Shown: positions 9,228 to 19,396, counted from the stretch's first letter. The stretch: 64,000 nt of DNA from JABDIY01 sp963751955 (GCA_963751955.1 CAVVWM010000002.1:310001-374000); one strand, 5' to 3'. Program-made: numbers and translations. The notes: generated from the sequence alone by a model not told the origin.

Positions 9228-10424
9228 ATGGACAAGACCGACATCGTGATTGTTGGCGGCGGCATCGTGGGACTTGCCACTGCTCATCAACTTCTGAAGC
9301 AACAACCGAGTCTTCAAGTCACGGTGGTGGAGAAGGAACCGTCGGTGGCGTTTCACCAGACCGGCCACAACTCCGGTGTTCTACACAGCGGGATCTACTA
9401 CAAGCCCGGCAGTCGTAAGGCACTTCTCGCCACTTCGGGTCGGGCGGCAATGGTGTCGTTCTGCGAGCAACACAACATCGCTCACGACGTATGTGGCAAA
9501 GTGATCGTCGCAACCCAGGATCTCGACCTTGCCGGGCTGGACATGCTCGAAGAACGGGCCGAGGCCAACGGCGTGGCTGCCCGCCGTATCACCGCCGGCG
9601 AACTCAAAGAGCTCGAGCCCCATGCAGCCGGCATCGCTGGGCTGCACGTTCGGGCAACTGGCATCACCGACTACGGCCACGTGTGTCACGCGATGGAGAA
9701 GGTAATCGGCGAGATGGGCGGCACCGTTCGTACGGGCACCGAGGTCACGTCCATCAGTGAGAAATCGACGGTCCGAGTGTCGACTACCAAGGGCGACGTG
9801 GAGGCGAGCCTGGTTGTCACCTGCGGTGGTCTCCAGAGTGATCGGCTGGCGCTACAGACCGCCCCCGAAACCACCGAGCGGATCATGCCATTTCGGGGCG
9901 AGTACTTCGAGCTGGCCACCGAACGTCGCCATTTGGTGAAGAACCTCATCTACCCGGTCCCCGATCCCGATTTCCCGTTCCTCGGCGTACATCTGACCCG
10001 CATGATCGACGGGTCGGTTCATGTCGGTCCAAACGCCGTGCTGGCTCTGGCCCGCGAGGGCTACACATGGGGAGACATCAATCTCCGGGACCTCAGCGAA
10101 GTCCTGCGAAACCCTGGTTGGTGGCGGCTGGCCCGCAACTACTGGAAGACCGGTATGGGTGAGTACTACCGGTCTTTTTCCAAGCGAGCGTTCGTCAAGG
10201 CATTGCAGCAACTGGTTCCGGCTGTTCAGGTGGAGGATCTCGTGCCCTCGCCCGCTGGGGTTCGGGCCCAGGCAGTCAGTCGGGAAGGCTCGCTTCTCGA
10301 CGATTTCGTTTGGTCTGAAACTGACCGGGTCGTGAACGTTCTGAACGCTCCTTCTCCCGCTGCCACCGCTTCGCTGGCAATTGGTGATGCGATCGTGGAG
10401 CGGCTGCTCACCCACCAGTTCTGA
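9228..10424 (+). CDS. lhgO: L-2-hydroxyglutarate oxidase-like FAD-dependent oxidoreductase
   Basis: 398-residue DAO-superfamily flavoprotein. The N-terminal FAD-binding motif is IVIVGGGIVGLATAHQL, with an ExxxxVAFHQTGHNSGVLH segment characteristic of LhgO/YgaF. It is expected to oxidise L-2-hydroxyglutarate to 2-oxoglutarate. Start ATG 9228 with GGAAGGA about 6 bases upstream; the longer upstream frame overlaps the LysM gene. Its last 17 bases overlap the 3' end of the opposite-strand cyclase gene. The exact substrate is inferred from family resemblance. Confidence 0.87.
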   Translation: MDKTDIVIVGGGIVGLATAHQLLKQQPSLQVTVVEKEPSVAFHQTGHNSGVLHSGIYYKPGSRKALLATSGRAAMVSFCEQHNIAHDVCGKVIVATQDLDLAGLDMLEERAEANGVAARRITAGELKELEPHAAGIAGLHVRATGITDYGHVCHAMEKVIGEMGGTVRTGTEVTSISEKSTVRVSTTKGDVEASLVVTCGGLQSDRLALQTAPETTERIMPFRGEYFELATERRHLVKNLIYPVPDPDFPFLGVHLTRMIDGSVHVGPNAVLALAREGYTWGDINLRDLSEVLRNPGWWRLARNYWKTGMGEYYRSFSKRAFVKALQQLVPAVQVEDLVPSPAGVRAQAVSREGSLLDDFVWSETDRVVNVLNAPSPAATASLAIGDAIVERLLTHQF

Positions 10425-13400
10425 GCGAGTCCTCGAATCCAACAACTGAGCGAAAGGCTCGCACCCAGCCGCTGGGATCGATCCCGAGCGAACGGCAGCG
10501 TTGTTCGGCGACTTCCAGCGACTCGAATCCGCATACCCCGGCGAACATGGCGCCGATTGGAGCCGAGATCCGGTCGCCGCTGATCGCCATTTCGGCGACT
10601 GCGTGCTCATAGACCGATCTTGCTTCGGCAGATCGGCCCTGCCTGAAGTACATGCCAGCGAGTGCCGTACGGGCCCGGAAGAGGTCTAGATATGTTCCTT
10701 CACCGGCCAGGACAGCGTCGATCCGTTCGATGGCGCCTTCGAAATCGCCCGAGGCGACGTAGATCAGAGCGCTCACCGCGTCACCAGCAACACGGGTAGC
10801 AACCGGTAAATCGCCGTCGACCCAGGTGAGCTCGCGCAGGGCATCTTCGACACGACCCTGCTGAAGGAACCCCAGCGCCACCGACACGATGATCTCGCAC
10901 TCCCCCACCACATCGGGTCGGGAACGAACAGAGTCGAACTTGCTGGCCCAGTGCATGACCGCGGCTGCGTCCCCCAGCCGGGCTGCCGCGGCGCAGTTGG
11001 CGGCGGCAGCGAGCCGTCTGGAATCAGAATCGCCCTGGTGGTCGGCGAGTGCGTAGGATTGTTCGAGCGAGAGCAGACCATCGTCAATGTTGGCCAACGA
11101 AATATGGGCTCGTCCTTGCACCGCCCGAGCCTGCACTGCGAGGTTCACAGCGTCTGCTCTCGCCGATGCGGTCAACGCGTGTTGAGCGGCGGCCAGCGCC
11201 TTGGAAGGTCGACCGGACCACAAGTGGATTGAGGCATTCAACACCTGGATTATGCTCTCGGCCCATGGATCACCGCGCCGCATGGTTTCGGGCAGAACCT
11301 CGGCTACCACAGCCTCGGCTTCGCGCAGATGACCGTTATGGAACAGTACCCATCCCTCCACGCCACGGGTCCAGGTGAGCCCACCGAGATCGTCGAGGCT
11401 GGAGAAGAGGTCGCGTGCTTGATTGACAAACTCCTCTGCTTCGTCGACACGGCCAGCACTGAAGGCCTGCCAAGCCAAGCTTTGGTAGGCCCACGCTTCG
11501 CTTCGCTCATCGTTGATGGACGCAGCCACTCGTTGCGATGCTTCCAAGGCGCGACGGGCAAGATCATGCTGTGACCGCTCCATTTCGGCGAGGCCCAGTA
11601 GCCGTAGAGCGAGAGCTTGTTCGGTGCTTTGGTCCAATGACGCCAGTCGGTCGGCTGCTTCTCGCAACATCGAGGACGCGTCGGTATGGTTTCCGCTCCG
11701 TCGTTCGAGGTTTCCCCGAACCAATAGGGTCTGGGCCCTGAGCAGGGGGTCGGGGCTCATCAAGTGATCGAGCTTGTCGAGATCCTCGCGAGCCAGCTGG
11801 ATCTGGCCAACTTCGAGTCTGGCCCGAGCCCTGCCGTAGAGCATCGATGCCTTGGTTTCAGTGTCGGTGGCTAGCTCGAATCCCGAGTTGAACCACAACT
11901 CCGCCGATGGCGGATCGCTTTGGAGAGCACGATCGCCGGCGGCCTGCACCCAAAATAGGGCTTTGGACATCACCGTGGCGCGGTCGACGTCGGCCACTGA
12001 GCCCATCTCCCTGACCAGCTGGGCCGACTGTCTGTAGTGGTCGGCGATTGCCGCCACCACCGAGTTGCGCAGGCTTGGATGGCTCTGGCTCTCCAGGAAG
12101 TCAGCGATTCGATAGTGACGCTGAGCACGACCTGTCTTGGTGATGGTTGCATACGCAACATCCCGTACGAGGTCTGACCGGAAGCGGTACCGGGCGTCGA
12201 CGACTTCGATCAGCCCTTCTTCGATCAGCTGATTGAGATCGGAGGAGGTGTCGTCTAACCCTCGGGCCTGTTTTGCCATCACAGCAAGGCCCTCGATCGG
12301 TCCAGCCCGGCCAAGAACTGCTGCCTCATCAAGAAGTAGCCGAGGTCCAGTTTCCAGCCCGTCGAGCCGGGCCGCAATGGTCCCTCGAAGTGTGTCCGGC
12401 AGCTTCTGAACTTCTGCGGTCATGAGCTGATCGACAATTTCGTCGTCGCTTAGTCCGACCTCATCGGCGGAGCGTCGCTCGATGAGTGCCACCAACTCTT
12501 CGAGGAAGAACGGATTACCGCCAGAACGTTCCACCAATCGGGCAGCATTTCGTTCGCTGAGTGAAACACCCAGGTGGGGGATCAGCTCTGCGGTCGCGGC
12601 CGGATCGAGGGGCTGAACCTCGAAGGTCAGGCTGCCGAAATCTCCGTTCCGGAGGCCGGGAGGCAACTCCGCATCCCGACTGGTGAGGATAACGAAAAGC
12701 GGTTGATCGGCGTGGCCGTTCAGCAATTGTTCCAGAAGCCCCCAGACGGCATCGGAGGCCCAGTCGGCGTCGGAGAGAACAAAAACTATAGGTGTTCTCT
12801 CGAGCTGGGATCCCAGCAGAGTCGACACCGCCAGATAAACCTCGGCCCGATTTCGTTCACGATCGCCACCCCGCAGGGGTGTTTCGTAACCCAGGGTGTG
12901 GAGGAGAGCGGGGATGATGCGGTTGGGGCTGCCGTCTACCTCGCGTTCGGTGAGCCAACGCTCAATGGCCGACCGAGCGCCATCGACCGGCACATCGCCG
13001 CCGATCTGCAGCGCGCCGCGCAACGCTTCAGCGATGGGCCACCACACGTTTGCTTCGCCATAGGGAGCACATCGTCCCTCGAGAACCAAGGCGCCCCGAC
13101 GTTCCCGCTGGAGCTCCGCCGCTTCGTAGGCAATCCGGTTCTTCCCGACACCGGCCTCACCCTGGAGGGAGGCCAGCTGGGCCCGCCGAGCTTCGACTGC
13201 AAGCTTGCCAAGGGCGTCGAGCAGTCCTAGTTCGTGCGAACGGCCAACCAGGGGCCGGCGCGGCAGCCGTCGAGCGCCAGGGACTCCGACCGCACTGACA
13301 GCTTCGTAGATCTTCACCAGACCCGAACGGCCTTTGGTTGGCACTTCTCCGACCGGGCGGTAGACGATTGCTTCCCGCGACGCCGCTTCGGTTGCAGGAC

Positions 13401-13911
13401 CCACCACGATCTGGCCCGGCTCCGCGATCTGCTCGAGCCGAGACGCAAGGTTCATAGTGTCACCCATGGCCGTGTAGTCGCCTCCCATTGTGCTGGCTCC
13501 AACGAGCACGTCACCGGTGTTGATTCCGATCCGAAGGGTCCCTGAACCCTGGGGTCCGCCGAGCTCAGCGACCGTCTCTCGCATCGCAAGGGCGGCGCGC
13601 ACAGCCCGCTCAGCGTCGTCGGCGTGTGCCACCGGCGCGCCAAAAAGGGCCACAATCTCATCGCCGACGATCTTGTCGACACGACCACCGAACCGCTGGA
13701 TCTCGGCACCAAATCGCTCGAAGTTGTCATCTACGAGACGTTTCACCTGCTCTGGATCGAGACCTTGGGCCATCGTGGTGAAACCGACGATGTCTGCGAA
13801 AACAACGGTGACGAGCCGACGTTCTTCGCCGGCGGTGATCTGCGATTTCCCGCAGTGAGGACAGAAGTTTGCGTCCTTCTGAAGCGCTAAGCCACAGGCC
13901 TGACAACTCAT
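10408..13911 (-). CDS. Adenylate/guanylate cyclase-domain protein with AAA ATPase and TPR-like repeats
   Basis: Large multidomain signalling protein (1167 residues from ATG 13911). Order: zinc ribbon (Cys3, 6, 17, 20), class III nucleotide cyclase (about 30-200; metal-binding Asp40 in FADIVG and Asp84 in GDEIVALFG), an AAA/STAND ATPase region, then a long alpha-helical TPR-like C-terminal half. No DNA-binding HTH was found. The P-loop reads GEAGVGKN, with Asn where Ser/Thr is normal. The start is set by the CxxC ribbon and a TACACT box 7 bases upstream; the frame is open upstream to 14013, but the extra residues do not look coding. A 27-bp palindrome abuts the ATG. The 3' end overlaps the LhgO gene. 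Confidence 0.85.
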   Translation of the reverse strand: MSCQACGLALQKDANFCPHCGKSQITAGEERRLVTVVFADIVGFTTMAQGLDPEQVKRLVDDNFERFGAEIQRFGGRVDKIVGDEIVALFGAPVAHADDAERAVRAALAMRETVAELGGPQGSGTLRIGINTGDVLVGASTMGGDYTAMGDTMNLASRLEQIAEPGQIVVGPATEAASREAIVYRPVGEVPTKGRSGLVKIYEAVSAVGVPGARRLPRRPLVGRSHELGLLDALGKLAVEARRAQLASLQGEAGVGKNRIAYEAAELQRERRGALVLEGRCAPYGEANVWWPIAEALRGALQIGGDVPVDGARSAIERWLTEREVDGSPNRIIPALLHTLGYETPLRGGDRERNRAEVYLAVSTLLGSQLERTPIVFVLSDADWASDAVWGLLEQLLNGHADQPLFVILTSRDAELPPGLRNGDFGSLTFEVQPLDPAATAELIPHLGVSLSERNAARLVERSGGNPFFLEELVALIERRSADEVGLSDDEIVDQLMTAEVQKLPDTLRGTIAARLDGLETGPRLLLDEAAVLGRAGPIEGLAVMAKQARGLDDTSSDLNQLIEEGLIEVVDARYRFRSDLVRDVAYATITKTGRAQRHYRIADFLESQSHPSLRNSVVAAIADHYRQSAQLVREMGSVADVDRATVMSKALFWVQAAGDRALQSDPPSAELWFNSGFELATDTETKASMLYGRARARLEVGQIQLAREDLDKLDHLMSPDPLLRAQTLLVRGNLERRSGNHTDASSMLREAADRLASLDQSTEQALALRLLGLAEMERSQHDLARRALEASQRVAASINDERSEAWAYQSLAWQAFSAGRVDEAEEFVNQARDLFSSLDDLGGLTWTRGVEGWVLFHNGHLREAEAVVAEVLPETMRRGDPWAESIIQVLNASIHLWSGRPSKALAAAQHALTASARADAVNLAVQARAVQGRAHISLANIDDGLLSLEQSYALADHQGDSDSRRLAAAANCAAAARLGDAAAVMHWASKFDSVRSRPDVVGECEIIVSVALGFLQQGRVEDALRELTWVDGDLPVATRVAGDAVSALIYVASGDFEGAIERIDAVLAGEGTYLDLFRARTALAGMYFRQGRSAEARSVYEHAVAEMAISGDRISAPIGAMFAGVCGFESLEVAEQRCRSLGIDPSGWVRAFRSVVGFEDSLRTGG

Positions 13912-13938
13912 GCTTGCAAGTGTATAACACTTGCAAGC
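13912..13938. promoter_or_regulatory. Perfect 27-bp palindrome, candidate operator
   Basis: Arms GCTTGCAAGTG and CACTTGCAAGC (11 of 11 pairs) flank TATAA. It begins directly upstream of the cyclase ATG (13911) and covers that gene's TACACT -10 element (13919-13924, minus). It also lies upstream of the divergent glucosidase gene. It could be a repressor site or, if transcribed from further upstream, a leader hairpin. Confidence 0.7.
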
Positions 13939-14010
13939 AGTTCTTTTGTTCGTGCCGTGGAAATATACGATCTCTACACGCTTCCGACCCCGAAAATCCG
14001 GCATATGGGG

Positions 14011-14016
14011 CACACT
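14011..14016 (+). promoter_or_regulatory. -10 element (CACACT) of the glucosidase gene
   Basis: Exactly 6 bases before ATG 14023; supports that start over upstream in-frame ATGs. Confidence 0.5.
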
Positions 14017-14022
14017 GTGGCG

Positions 14023-15627
14023 ATGAGTGATGCATGGTGGCGAAACAGTGTGATCTATCAGGTCTATGTGCGGTCATTCGCCGACAGCAACGGTGATGGC
14101 ACCGGCGACATCAACGGAATCCGGTCCAAGCTCCCCTACCTGGCTGAGCTGGGGGTCGATGGCCTCTGGGTGAACCCCTGGTATGCCTCGCCGCTGCACG
14201 ACGGCGGATACGACGTGGCCGACTACCGCGACATCGAACCTCGCTACGGGACGCTCCACGATGCCGAGGAGATGATCAGCGAGGCCCACGAACTAGGCCT
14301 CCGCGTCGTGGTTGATCTGGTCCCAAACCACACCAGCAACGAACACGCATGGTTCGTGGAGGCCATGAACGCGCCGATCGGGTCGCCTGCCCGCGATCGT
14401 TATCTGATCCGCCCGGGCAAAGGCCCAAGCGGAGCGGAGCCGCCGACAAACTGGAAGAGCGTGTTCGGTGGTCCCGCATGGGAACAACTCGACGACGGCG
14501 AGTGGTACCTGCACCTCTTCGACGACTCCCAACCCGACCTGAACTGGACCAATCCCGAGGTTCAGGCCGAGTTCTGCGACATCTTCGGTTTCTGGCTGGA
14601 CCTCGGGGCAGACGGGTTCCGAGTCGATGTTGCCCACGGTCTGGCCAAAGACATGTCGTTTCCCGATGAGAAGGAGGCTGGCGAGTTGCTGGCCAACGCC
14701 AAGACCCCCGATCATCCGTACTGGGATCGAGATGACGTTCACACCTACATCCGTCAATGGCGCGCCATTCTCGATGAATACGACGACGTGATGATGGTTG
14801 CCGAAGCATGGGTGGCACCGGATCGGTTGCCCCTGTACATCAGGCCCGACGAATATCACCAGGCGTTTGCGTTCGACTTTCTCGAGTCCGCGTGGGATCG
14901 GGAAGAGCTCGAGACGAATATCAAGAACGAACTGGAATCCACCGGTTCGGTCGGGTCGGTTCCCACCTGGACCCTCAGCAACCACGACGTTGTCCGCCAC
15001 GCCACTCGCTACGGCCTGCCCAAGGGAACCAAATGGCGTGAATGGTTGCTCGATGGTCCCCATGAACTGCTCGATGCCGAGGTTGGCTTGAGGCGTGCGC
15101 GCGCTGCAGTGATGTTCATGCTCGCATTGCCGGGGTCGGTCTACCTGTATCAGGGTGAGGAGCTGGGTTTGCCTGAGGTCTACGACCTGCCCCTCGACGT
15201 GCTCGATGACCCTGTCTGGGAGGACAGCGGGCATACCCGCAAAGGTCGCGATGGCTGCCGAGTACCGATCCCGTGGGAGACATCCGGCCCATCGCTTGGG
15301 TTCGGCGCCCACGGGGGATGGCTACCCCAGCCCCGGTTCTTCGCGGACCTCTCAGCCCAAGCCCAGCAGGGTGTGGAAGGTTCCACGCTCGAGCTCTACC
15401 GAAGCGCCATGCACATACGCCGAGAGCGCATCCCGCAGGATTCTGCCATTACGTGGAACGATTCGGCTTCCGATGTATTGGCCTTCAGCCGACCCGGTGG
15501 GCTCACCTGCTGGGTGAACTTCGGGACCCAAGCCATCGAATTGCCCGAGGGCAGCCAGGTTCTGCTCTGCAGCGCTGATCTGGATAGTGGAATGCTGCCT
15601 CACGACACCGCTGTGTGGTTTTCTTAG
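14023..15627 (+). CDS. GH13 alpha-glucosidase (oligo-1,6-glucosidase / trehalose-type subfamily)
   Basis: 534-residue cytoplasmic glycoside hydrolase. It opens with the family's typical WWRNSVIYQVYVRSFADSNG. The catalytic triad is visible: Asp202 (GFRVDVAH), Glu261 (VAEAW) and Asp322 (LSNHD). The region I motif DLVPNHTS and a QGEELGLPEV segment are also present. Members split alpha-1,4 or alpha-1,6 linked glucose oligosaccharides, sucrose or trehalose; the subfamily cannot be settled by eye. The gene stands alone, divergent from the cyclase regulator across a 27-bp palindrome. Confidence 0.92.
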   Translation: MSDAWWRNSVIYQVYVRSFADSNGDGTGDINGIRSKLPYLAELGVDGLWVNPWYASPLHDGGYDVADYRDIEPRYGTLHDAEEMISEAHELGLRVVVDLVPNHTSNEHAWFVEAMNAPIGSPARDRYLIRPGKGPSGAEPPTNWKSVFGGPAWEQLDDGEWYLHLFDDSQPDLNWTNPEVQAEFCDIFGFWLDLGADGFRVDVAHGLAKDMSFPDEKEAGELLANAKTPDHPYWDRDDVHTYIRQWRAILDEYDDVMMVAEAWVAPDRLPLYIRPDEYHQAFAFDFLESAWDREELETNIKNELESTGSVGSVPTWTLSNHDVVRHATRYGLPKGTKWREWLLDGPHELLDAEVGLRRARAAVMFMLALPGSVYLYQGEELGLPEVYDLPLDVLDDPVWEDSGHTRKGRDGCRVPIPWETSGPSLGFGAHGGWLPQPRFFADLSAQAQQGVEGSTLELYRSAMHIRRERIPQDSAITWNDSASDVLAFSRPGGLTCWVNFGTQAIELPEGSQVLLCSADLDSGMLPHDTAVWFS

Positions 15628-15679
15628 GCAACGTTGCGCCGTGCAGAAGCGCCCGTGAGGGCGGCTACCGTTTCCGAAT

Positions 15680-16468
15680 ATGAACGATGCGGCACCCACG
15701 CCCAGTCCCGCGCAGCCAGCCCCGCCCACCCTCGCTTCTACCGAGCACTTCGCCGCGTACTGTCGCAGTGCTTCGAAGGTCTATGGCGAAGGCGACACCG
15801 AGGTTCGAGCGCTGGACAATGTGTCGGTCGGTTTCGAGACCGGCGTGTTCACCTCGATCATGGGACCTTCGGGTTCTGGCAAGTCGACCCTGATGCAATG
15901 TATGGCCGGCCTCGACACCTTGACCTCGGGTGAAACCTACGTCGGTTCAGTGGAGCTCTCGTCGCTGAAGGACAAACAGCTCACCGAACTGCGCAGGAGC
16001 AAGATCGGGTTCATCTTCCAGGCCTACAACCTGATCCCGACGCTCACCGCCAAGGAGAACATCACGCTCCCACTGGATCTGGCCGGTGCCAACCACGACG
16101 ACCAGTGGCTCGACCAGGTGATCGGTACCGTCGGATTGGCCGACCGAATGGGACATCGCCCCAATGAGCTGTCGGGTGGCCAGCAACAGCGCGTAGCCGT
16201 TGCACGAGCCCTGGCCAGCCGCCCCGACATCATCTTCGGCGACGAACCAACCGGAAACCTCGATTCACGAAGTGGCGCCGAAATCCTCGAGTTCATGCAG
16301 CGAGCGGTCCGGGAGTTCAATCAGACCATCGTGATGGTCACTCACGATCCGGTGTCGGCAAGTTACTCAGACCGCGTGCTCTTCCTCAGCGATGGTGAGA
16401 TCGTCGACGAGATGCAGAACCCCACCGCTGACAGCGTGTTCGACAAGATGCGCCACCTCGGCGACTGA
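15680..16468 (+). CDS. ABC transporter ATP-binding protein (MacB/LolD type)
   Basis: 262 residues. Walker A GPSGSGKST, Q-loop FQAYNLIP, signature LSGGQQQR, Walker B IIFGDEPTGNLD and the switch His in MVTHD are all intact. The N-terminal 25 residues are Pro/Ala-rich. The DEPTGNLD form marks the MacB/LolD/FtsE exporter group, whose permease is encoded 13 bases downstream. Start ATG 15680 lies 8 bases after TACCGT. Substrate unknown. Confidence 0.93.
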   Translation: MNDAAPTPSPAQPAPPTLASTEHFAAYCRSASKVYGEGDTEVRALDNVSVGFETGVFTSIMGPSGSGKSTLMQCMAGLDTLTSGETYVGSVELSSLKDKQLTELRRSKIGFIFQAYNLIPTLTAKENITLPLDLAGANHDDQWLDQVIGTVGLADRMGHRPNELSGGQQQRVAVARALASRPDIIFGDEPTGNLDSRSGAEILEFMQRAVREFNQTIVMVTHDPVSASYSDRVLFLSDGEIVDEMQNPTADSVFDKMRHLGD

Positions 16469-16481
16469 TCGGAGCATCGGG

Positions 16482-19319
16482 ATGACAATTCTCAAACTTG
16501 CGTTCCGAGGTATTTCGAAGAGCGTTGGCCGACTAGCGCTCACGGTGCTGGCCATCACGCTCGGGGTTGGGTTTGTCAGCGGCTCGTTCATCATTTCGGA
16601 CTCGCTCGGCAAGGTGTTCGACAGCATCGTAGAGCGAGCCAACCAAAATCTTGACGCCCGCGTCCAGCCGATCACCGACGACTCCTTCGGTCAGAAGCCG
16701 GGCATCATCCCGGAGTCCTTGCTCGAGCAGATTCTCTCCCTAAACGAGGTTTCCACGGTCGACGGCTTCGTCGCGTACGAAGGTGCCAACGGCTTCATCG
16801 GTCTCGACGTCGATGGTGAGCCCCAAACCCCGGGGGGTCCGCCGATCCTCACGTTCTCCTGGAACGGTCCCAGCGAGGAAGGTGGCGGGTTCGAACTACT
16901 CGAGGGCACCGCTCCATCGGGTGAGACCTCCGTTGTGATCAACGTAGAACAGGCTGAGGCGCTCGGATTCGGTGTCGGTGACACGGTCACGTTTCAGACA
17001 CCAGTAGGGCTTCAAGAATTCACCATCGATGGAATTGTGTCGTTCACTGCGGGTGGCGCATGGTTCACGCTGTTCGATCTGCCCACCGGCCAGCAGCAGT
17101 TCGACAAGGTTGGTCTGCTCGACGCCATGGAGGTGCAGGCCGCCTCGGGGGTTCTTCCCAGCGCCGTGCTCTCCGCAGTCGAACCGCTGTTGCCAACCGG
17201 TGTTGAAGTGATCGACCAGGCCCAAGCCAGCGCCGACGACAGCGAAGACTTCAACCAGGTGATAAGCATCCTGGGCAACATTCTGCTGGGGTTCGCACTT
17301 GTCGCTCTCTTCGTCAGCCTGTTCATCATCTACAACACGTTCGCAATTCTGGTCAGCCAGCGGATCCAAGAGATCGGAATGTTGCGAGCGATCGGCGCCA
17401 GTCGCAGTCAGATTCGAAACACGATCTTCATCGAAGCGATTTTCGTGGGTGTCATCGGATCGGTGCTGGGAATCATCTGTGGTGTTGGTGTGGCCGAGCT
17501 GATCAAGGCTCTGTTCGAAAGTCAGGGTGGTTTCCCCGAGACCGGAACTGTCATCAGCTTTCGCACTGTCCTCGTTGCGCTGATCGTCGGGCTGCTCGCC
17601 ACGCTGATATCGGCACTGCTGCCGGCGTTCAAGGCGGGCAAGATCTCGCCGGTCGAGGCGATACGGAACGAAGGCGTTCCATCGGGCAACGGACGGGTCC
17701 GAGTTCTGGTAGGTGCGCTGATCACCGCCATCGGCTTGTCCGCCGTCGGCTACGGACTCACCGGTGCGGCGGGACTCACGGGTACTCTGGCGCTGTTGGG
17801 CGTGGGAGCTGTGTTCACCTTCGTTGGTGTTGCGCTGCTCTCGGGTCTGTTCGCCGGTGTTGCAGTTCAGGCCCTGGGACGAGCTGGGCCGGTCGGCTTC
17901 CTCGGAACAATCAGTGGCGTGTTGCTGCTGGTTGGCGGCGTCGTGCTCCTGGTCGGCGGCGTTGGTGCTTTGGTTTATGGCACAGGGATCATCGGTGAGA
18001 TCACCATTCCGGGACAGGACGGCGCAGAAGACCAAGTCTTCACTCCGCCATCAGGTGCGGGCCAGGTGATCACGATCATCTTCGGTGCAATGTTCGGTGC
18101 ATTGGGCGTATTGTTTCTTCTCTCCGGGCCACGAGCCCTGGCCGACGGGTTCCGGCTCCTGATCGATTCGTTCCGGGGTGGATCCGAAGCCAAGATGGCC
18201 ACGATCGCCAGGGAGAACGCAGCCCGGAGCCCGCAGCGCACCGCCGCCACGGCGACGGCGTTGATGATTGGCTTGGCGTTGGTCACCTTGGTTTCGGTTC
18301 TCGGCCAGTCCCTGAAGTCCAGCCTCACCGAAGTGCTCGACAACAGCATCGGCGCCGACCTATTCGTCAACGGCGAGTTCGGCGAACCACTACCGGAGGA
18401 CTTGGCCATAGAACTTCTCGAGCTCGAAGGCATCGGCGCGGTCAGCGAGTATCGATCGATTCCGATCCGGCTCGGCGGACCCGACGGGGATGTGTACGAC
18501 GCCGACAGCTTCACCGCCAGCACCGGCGAGTCGGTTCTGAGCTACGACCTCACGTCGGGCAGCTTCGACGGTGTGAGTGATGGCTCGGCGGTTGTGATCA
18601 CCACGTCACTGGCGGAGGATCGAGCACTCGAGGTTGGTCAGACCCTGGCGATCGAGTTCGAAGATGGCGTGACCGACCTGGTGGAGATCGCCGGGATCTT
18701 CGCCAACGAGAACTTCACCAACGGTGCGATGTTGATGGACAACTCGCTGTTGTTGCGACACGACGACGACGCCCCCATCGAATCGATCGGTGCCACCATT
18801 GCCAGCGGCGCCGACATCGCCGCAACCACCGAAAATGCCAAGGAGCTGGGCAGCAACTACCCCAGCGTGCAGGTCTTCAACAATGACGATCTACAGGATC
18901 AACTGGAAAGCGGCATCAACGGCCTTCTGGTGTTGATCAACGGTCTGCTCGGGCTGGCGTTGGTCGTGGCTTTCTTCGGCGTTGTCAACACCATCGTTTT
19001 GTCCGTCCTGGAGCGCACACGGGAGATCGGCCTGCTCAGAGCGGTCGGTATGACACGGGGGCAGCTGCAGTCAACGATCCGGTGGGAAGCGATCATGGTG
19101 AGCCTGTTCGGAGCACTGCTCGGCATCGCCCTTGGAATCCTGTTCGGAATCGCAGGCGTGCGGGCCATTCCCGACTCGGTGATCGACAAGGTGGCGATCC
19201 CGTGGACCACGCTGATCGTGATCGTGGTAATGGCTGGGCTGATCGGGGTGTTGGCGGCCTACCTGCCCGCCCGCCGAGCCGCCAAACTCAACCCCCTCGA
19301 CGCCATCCACGCCCTCTAG
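16482..19319 (+). CDS. ABC transporter permease, FtsX/MacB-like
   Basis: 945-residue membrane protein partner of the preceding ATPase. An N-terminal membrane helix leads to an extracytoplasmic MacB-type periplasmic core domain (about 50-250), then an FtsX helix bundle, a central hydrophobic Gly/Val-rich stretch, a second extracytoplasmic domain and a C-terminal FtsX bundle ending in AAYLPARRAAKLNPLDA. The duplicated layout is the long actinobacterial form. ATG 16482 follows GGAGCATCGGG; the upstream open frame overlaps the ATPase gene and is not used. Such systems export lipids, lipoproteins or peptides; the cargo is unknown. Confidence 0.9.
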   Translation: MTILKLAFRGISKSVGRLALTVLAITLGVGFVSGSFIISDSLGKVFDSIVERANQNLDARVQPITDDSFGQKPGIIPESLLEQILSLNEVSTVDGFVAYEGANGFIGLDVDGEPQTPGGPPILTFSWNGPSEEGGGFELLEGTAPSGETSVVINVEQAEALGFGVGDTVTFQTPVGLQEFTIDGIVSFTAGGAWFTLFDLPTGQQQFDKVGLLDAMEVQAASGVLPSAVLSAVEPLLPTGVEVIDQAQASADDSEDFNQVISILGNILLGFALVALFVSLFIIYNTFAILVSQRIQEIGMLRAIGASRSQIRNTIFIEAIFVGVIGSVLGIICGVGVAELIKALFESQGGFPETGTVISFRTVLVALIVGLLATLISALLPAFKAGKISPVEAIRNEGVPSGNGRVRVLVGALITAIGLSAVGYGLTGAAGLTGTLALLGVGAVFTFVGVALLSGLFAGVAVQALGRAGPVGFLGTISGVLLLVGGVVLLVGGVGALVYGTGIIGEITIPGQDGAEDQVFTPPSGAGQVITIIFGAMFGALGVLFLLSGPRALADGFRLLIDSFRGGSEAKMATIARENAARSPQRTAATATALMIGLALVTLVSVLGQSLKSSLTEVLDNSIGADLFVNGEFGEPLPEDLAIELLELEGIGAVSEYRSIPIRLGGPDGDVYDADSFTASTGESVLSYDLTSGSFDGVSDGSAVVITTSLAEDRALEVGQTLAIEFEDGVTDLVEIAGIFANENFTNGAMLMDNSLLLRHDDDAPIESIGATIASGADIAATTENAKELGSNYPSVQVFNNDDLQDQLESGINGLLVLINGLLGLALVVAFFGVVNTIVLSVLERTREIGLLRAVGMTRGQLQSTIRWEAIMVSLFGALLGIALGILFGIAGVRAIPDSVIDKVAIPWTTLIVIVVMAGLIGVLAAYLPARRAAKLNPLDAIHAL

Positions 19320-19396
19320 CTCCGTCGCTCTGACCGTTCTGTCGTCACCCGACCACCATTCCCCGAAAAATCGTCGTCCCACCACCCGTCAGGTAC

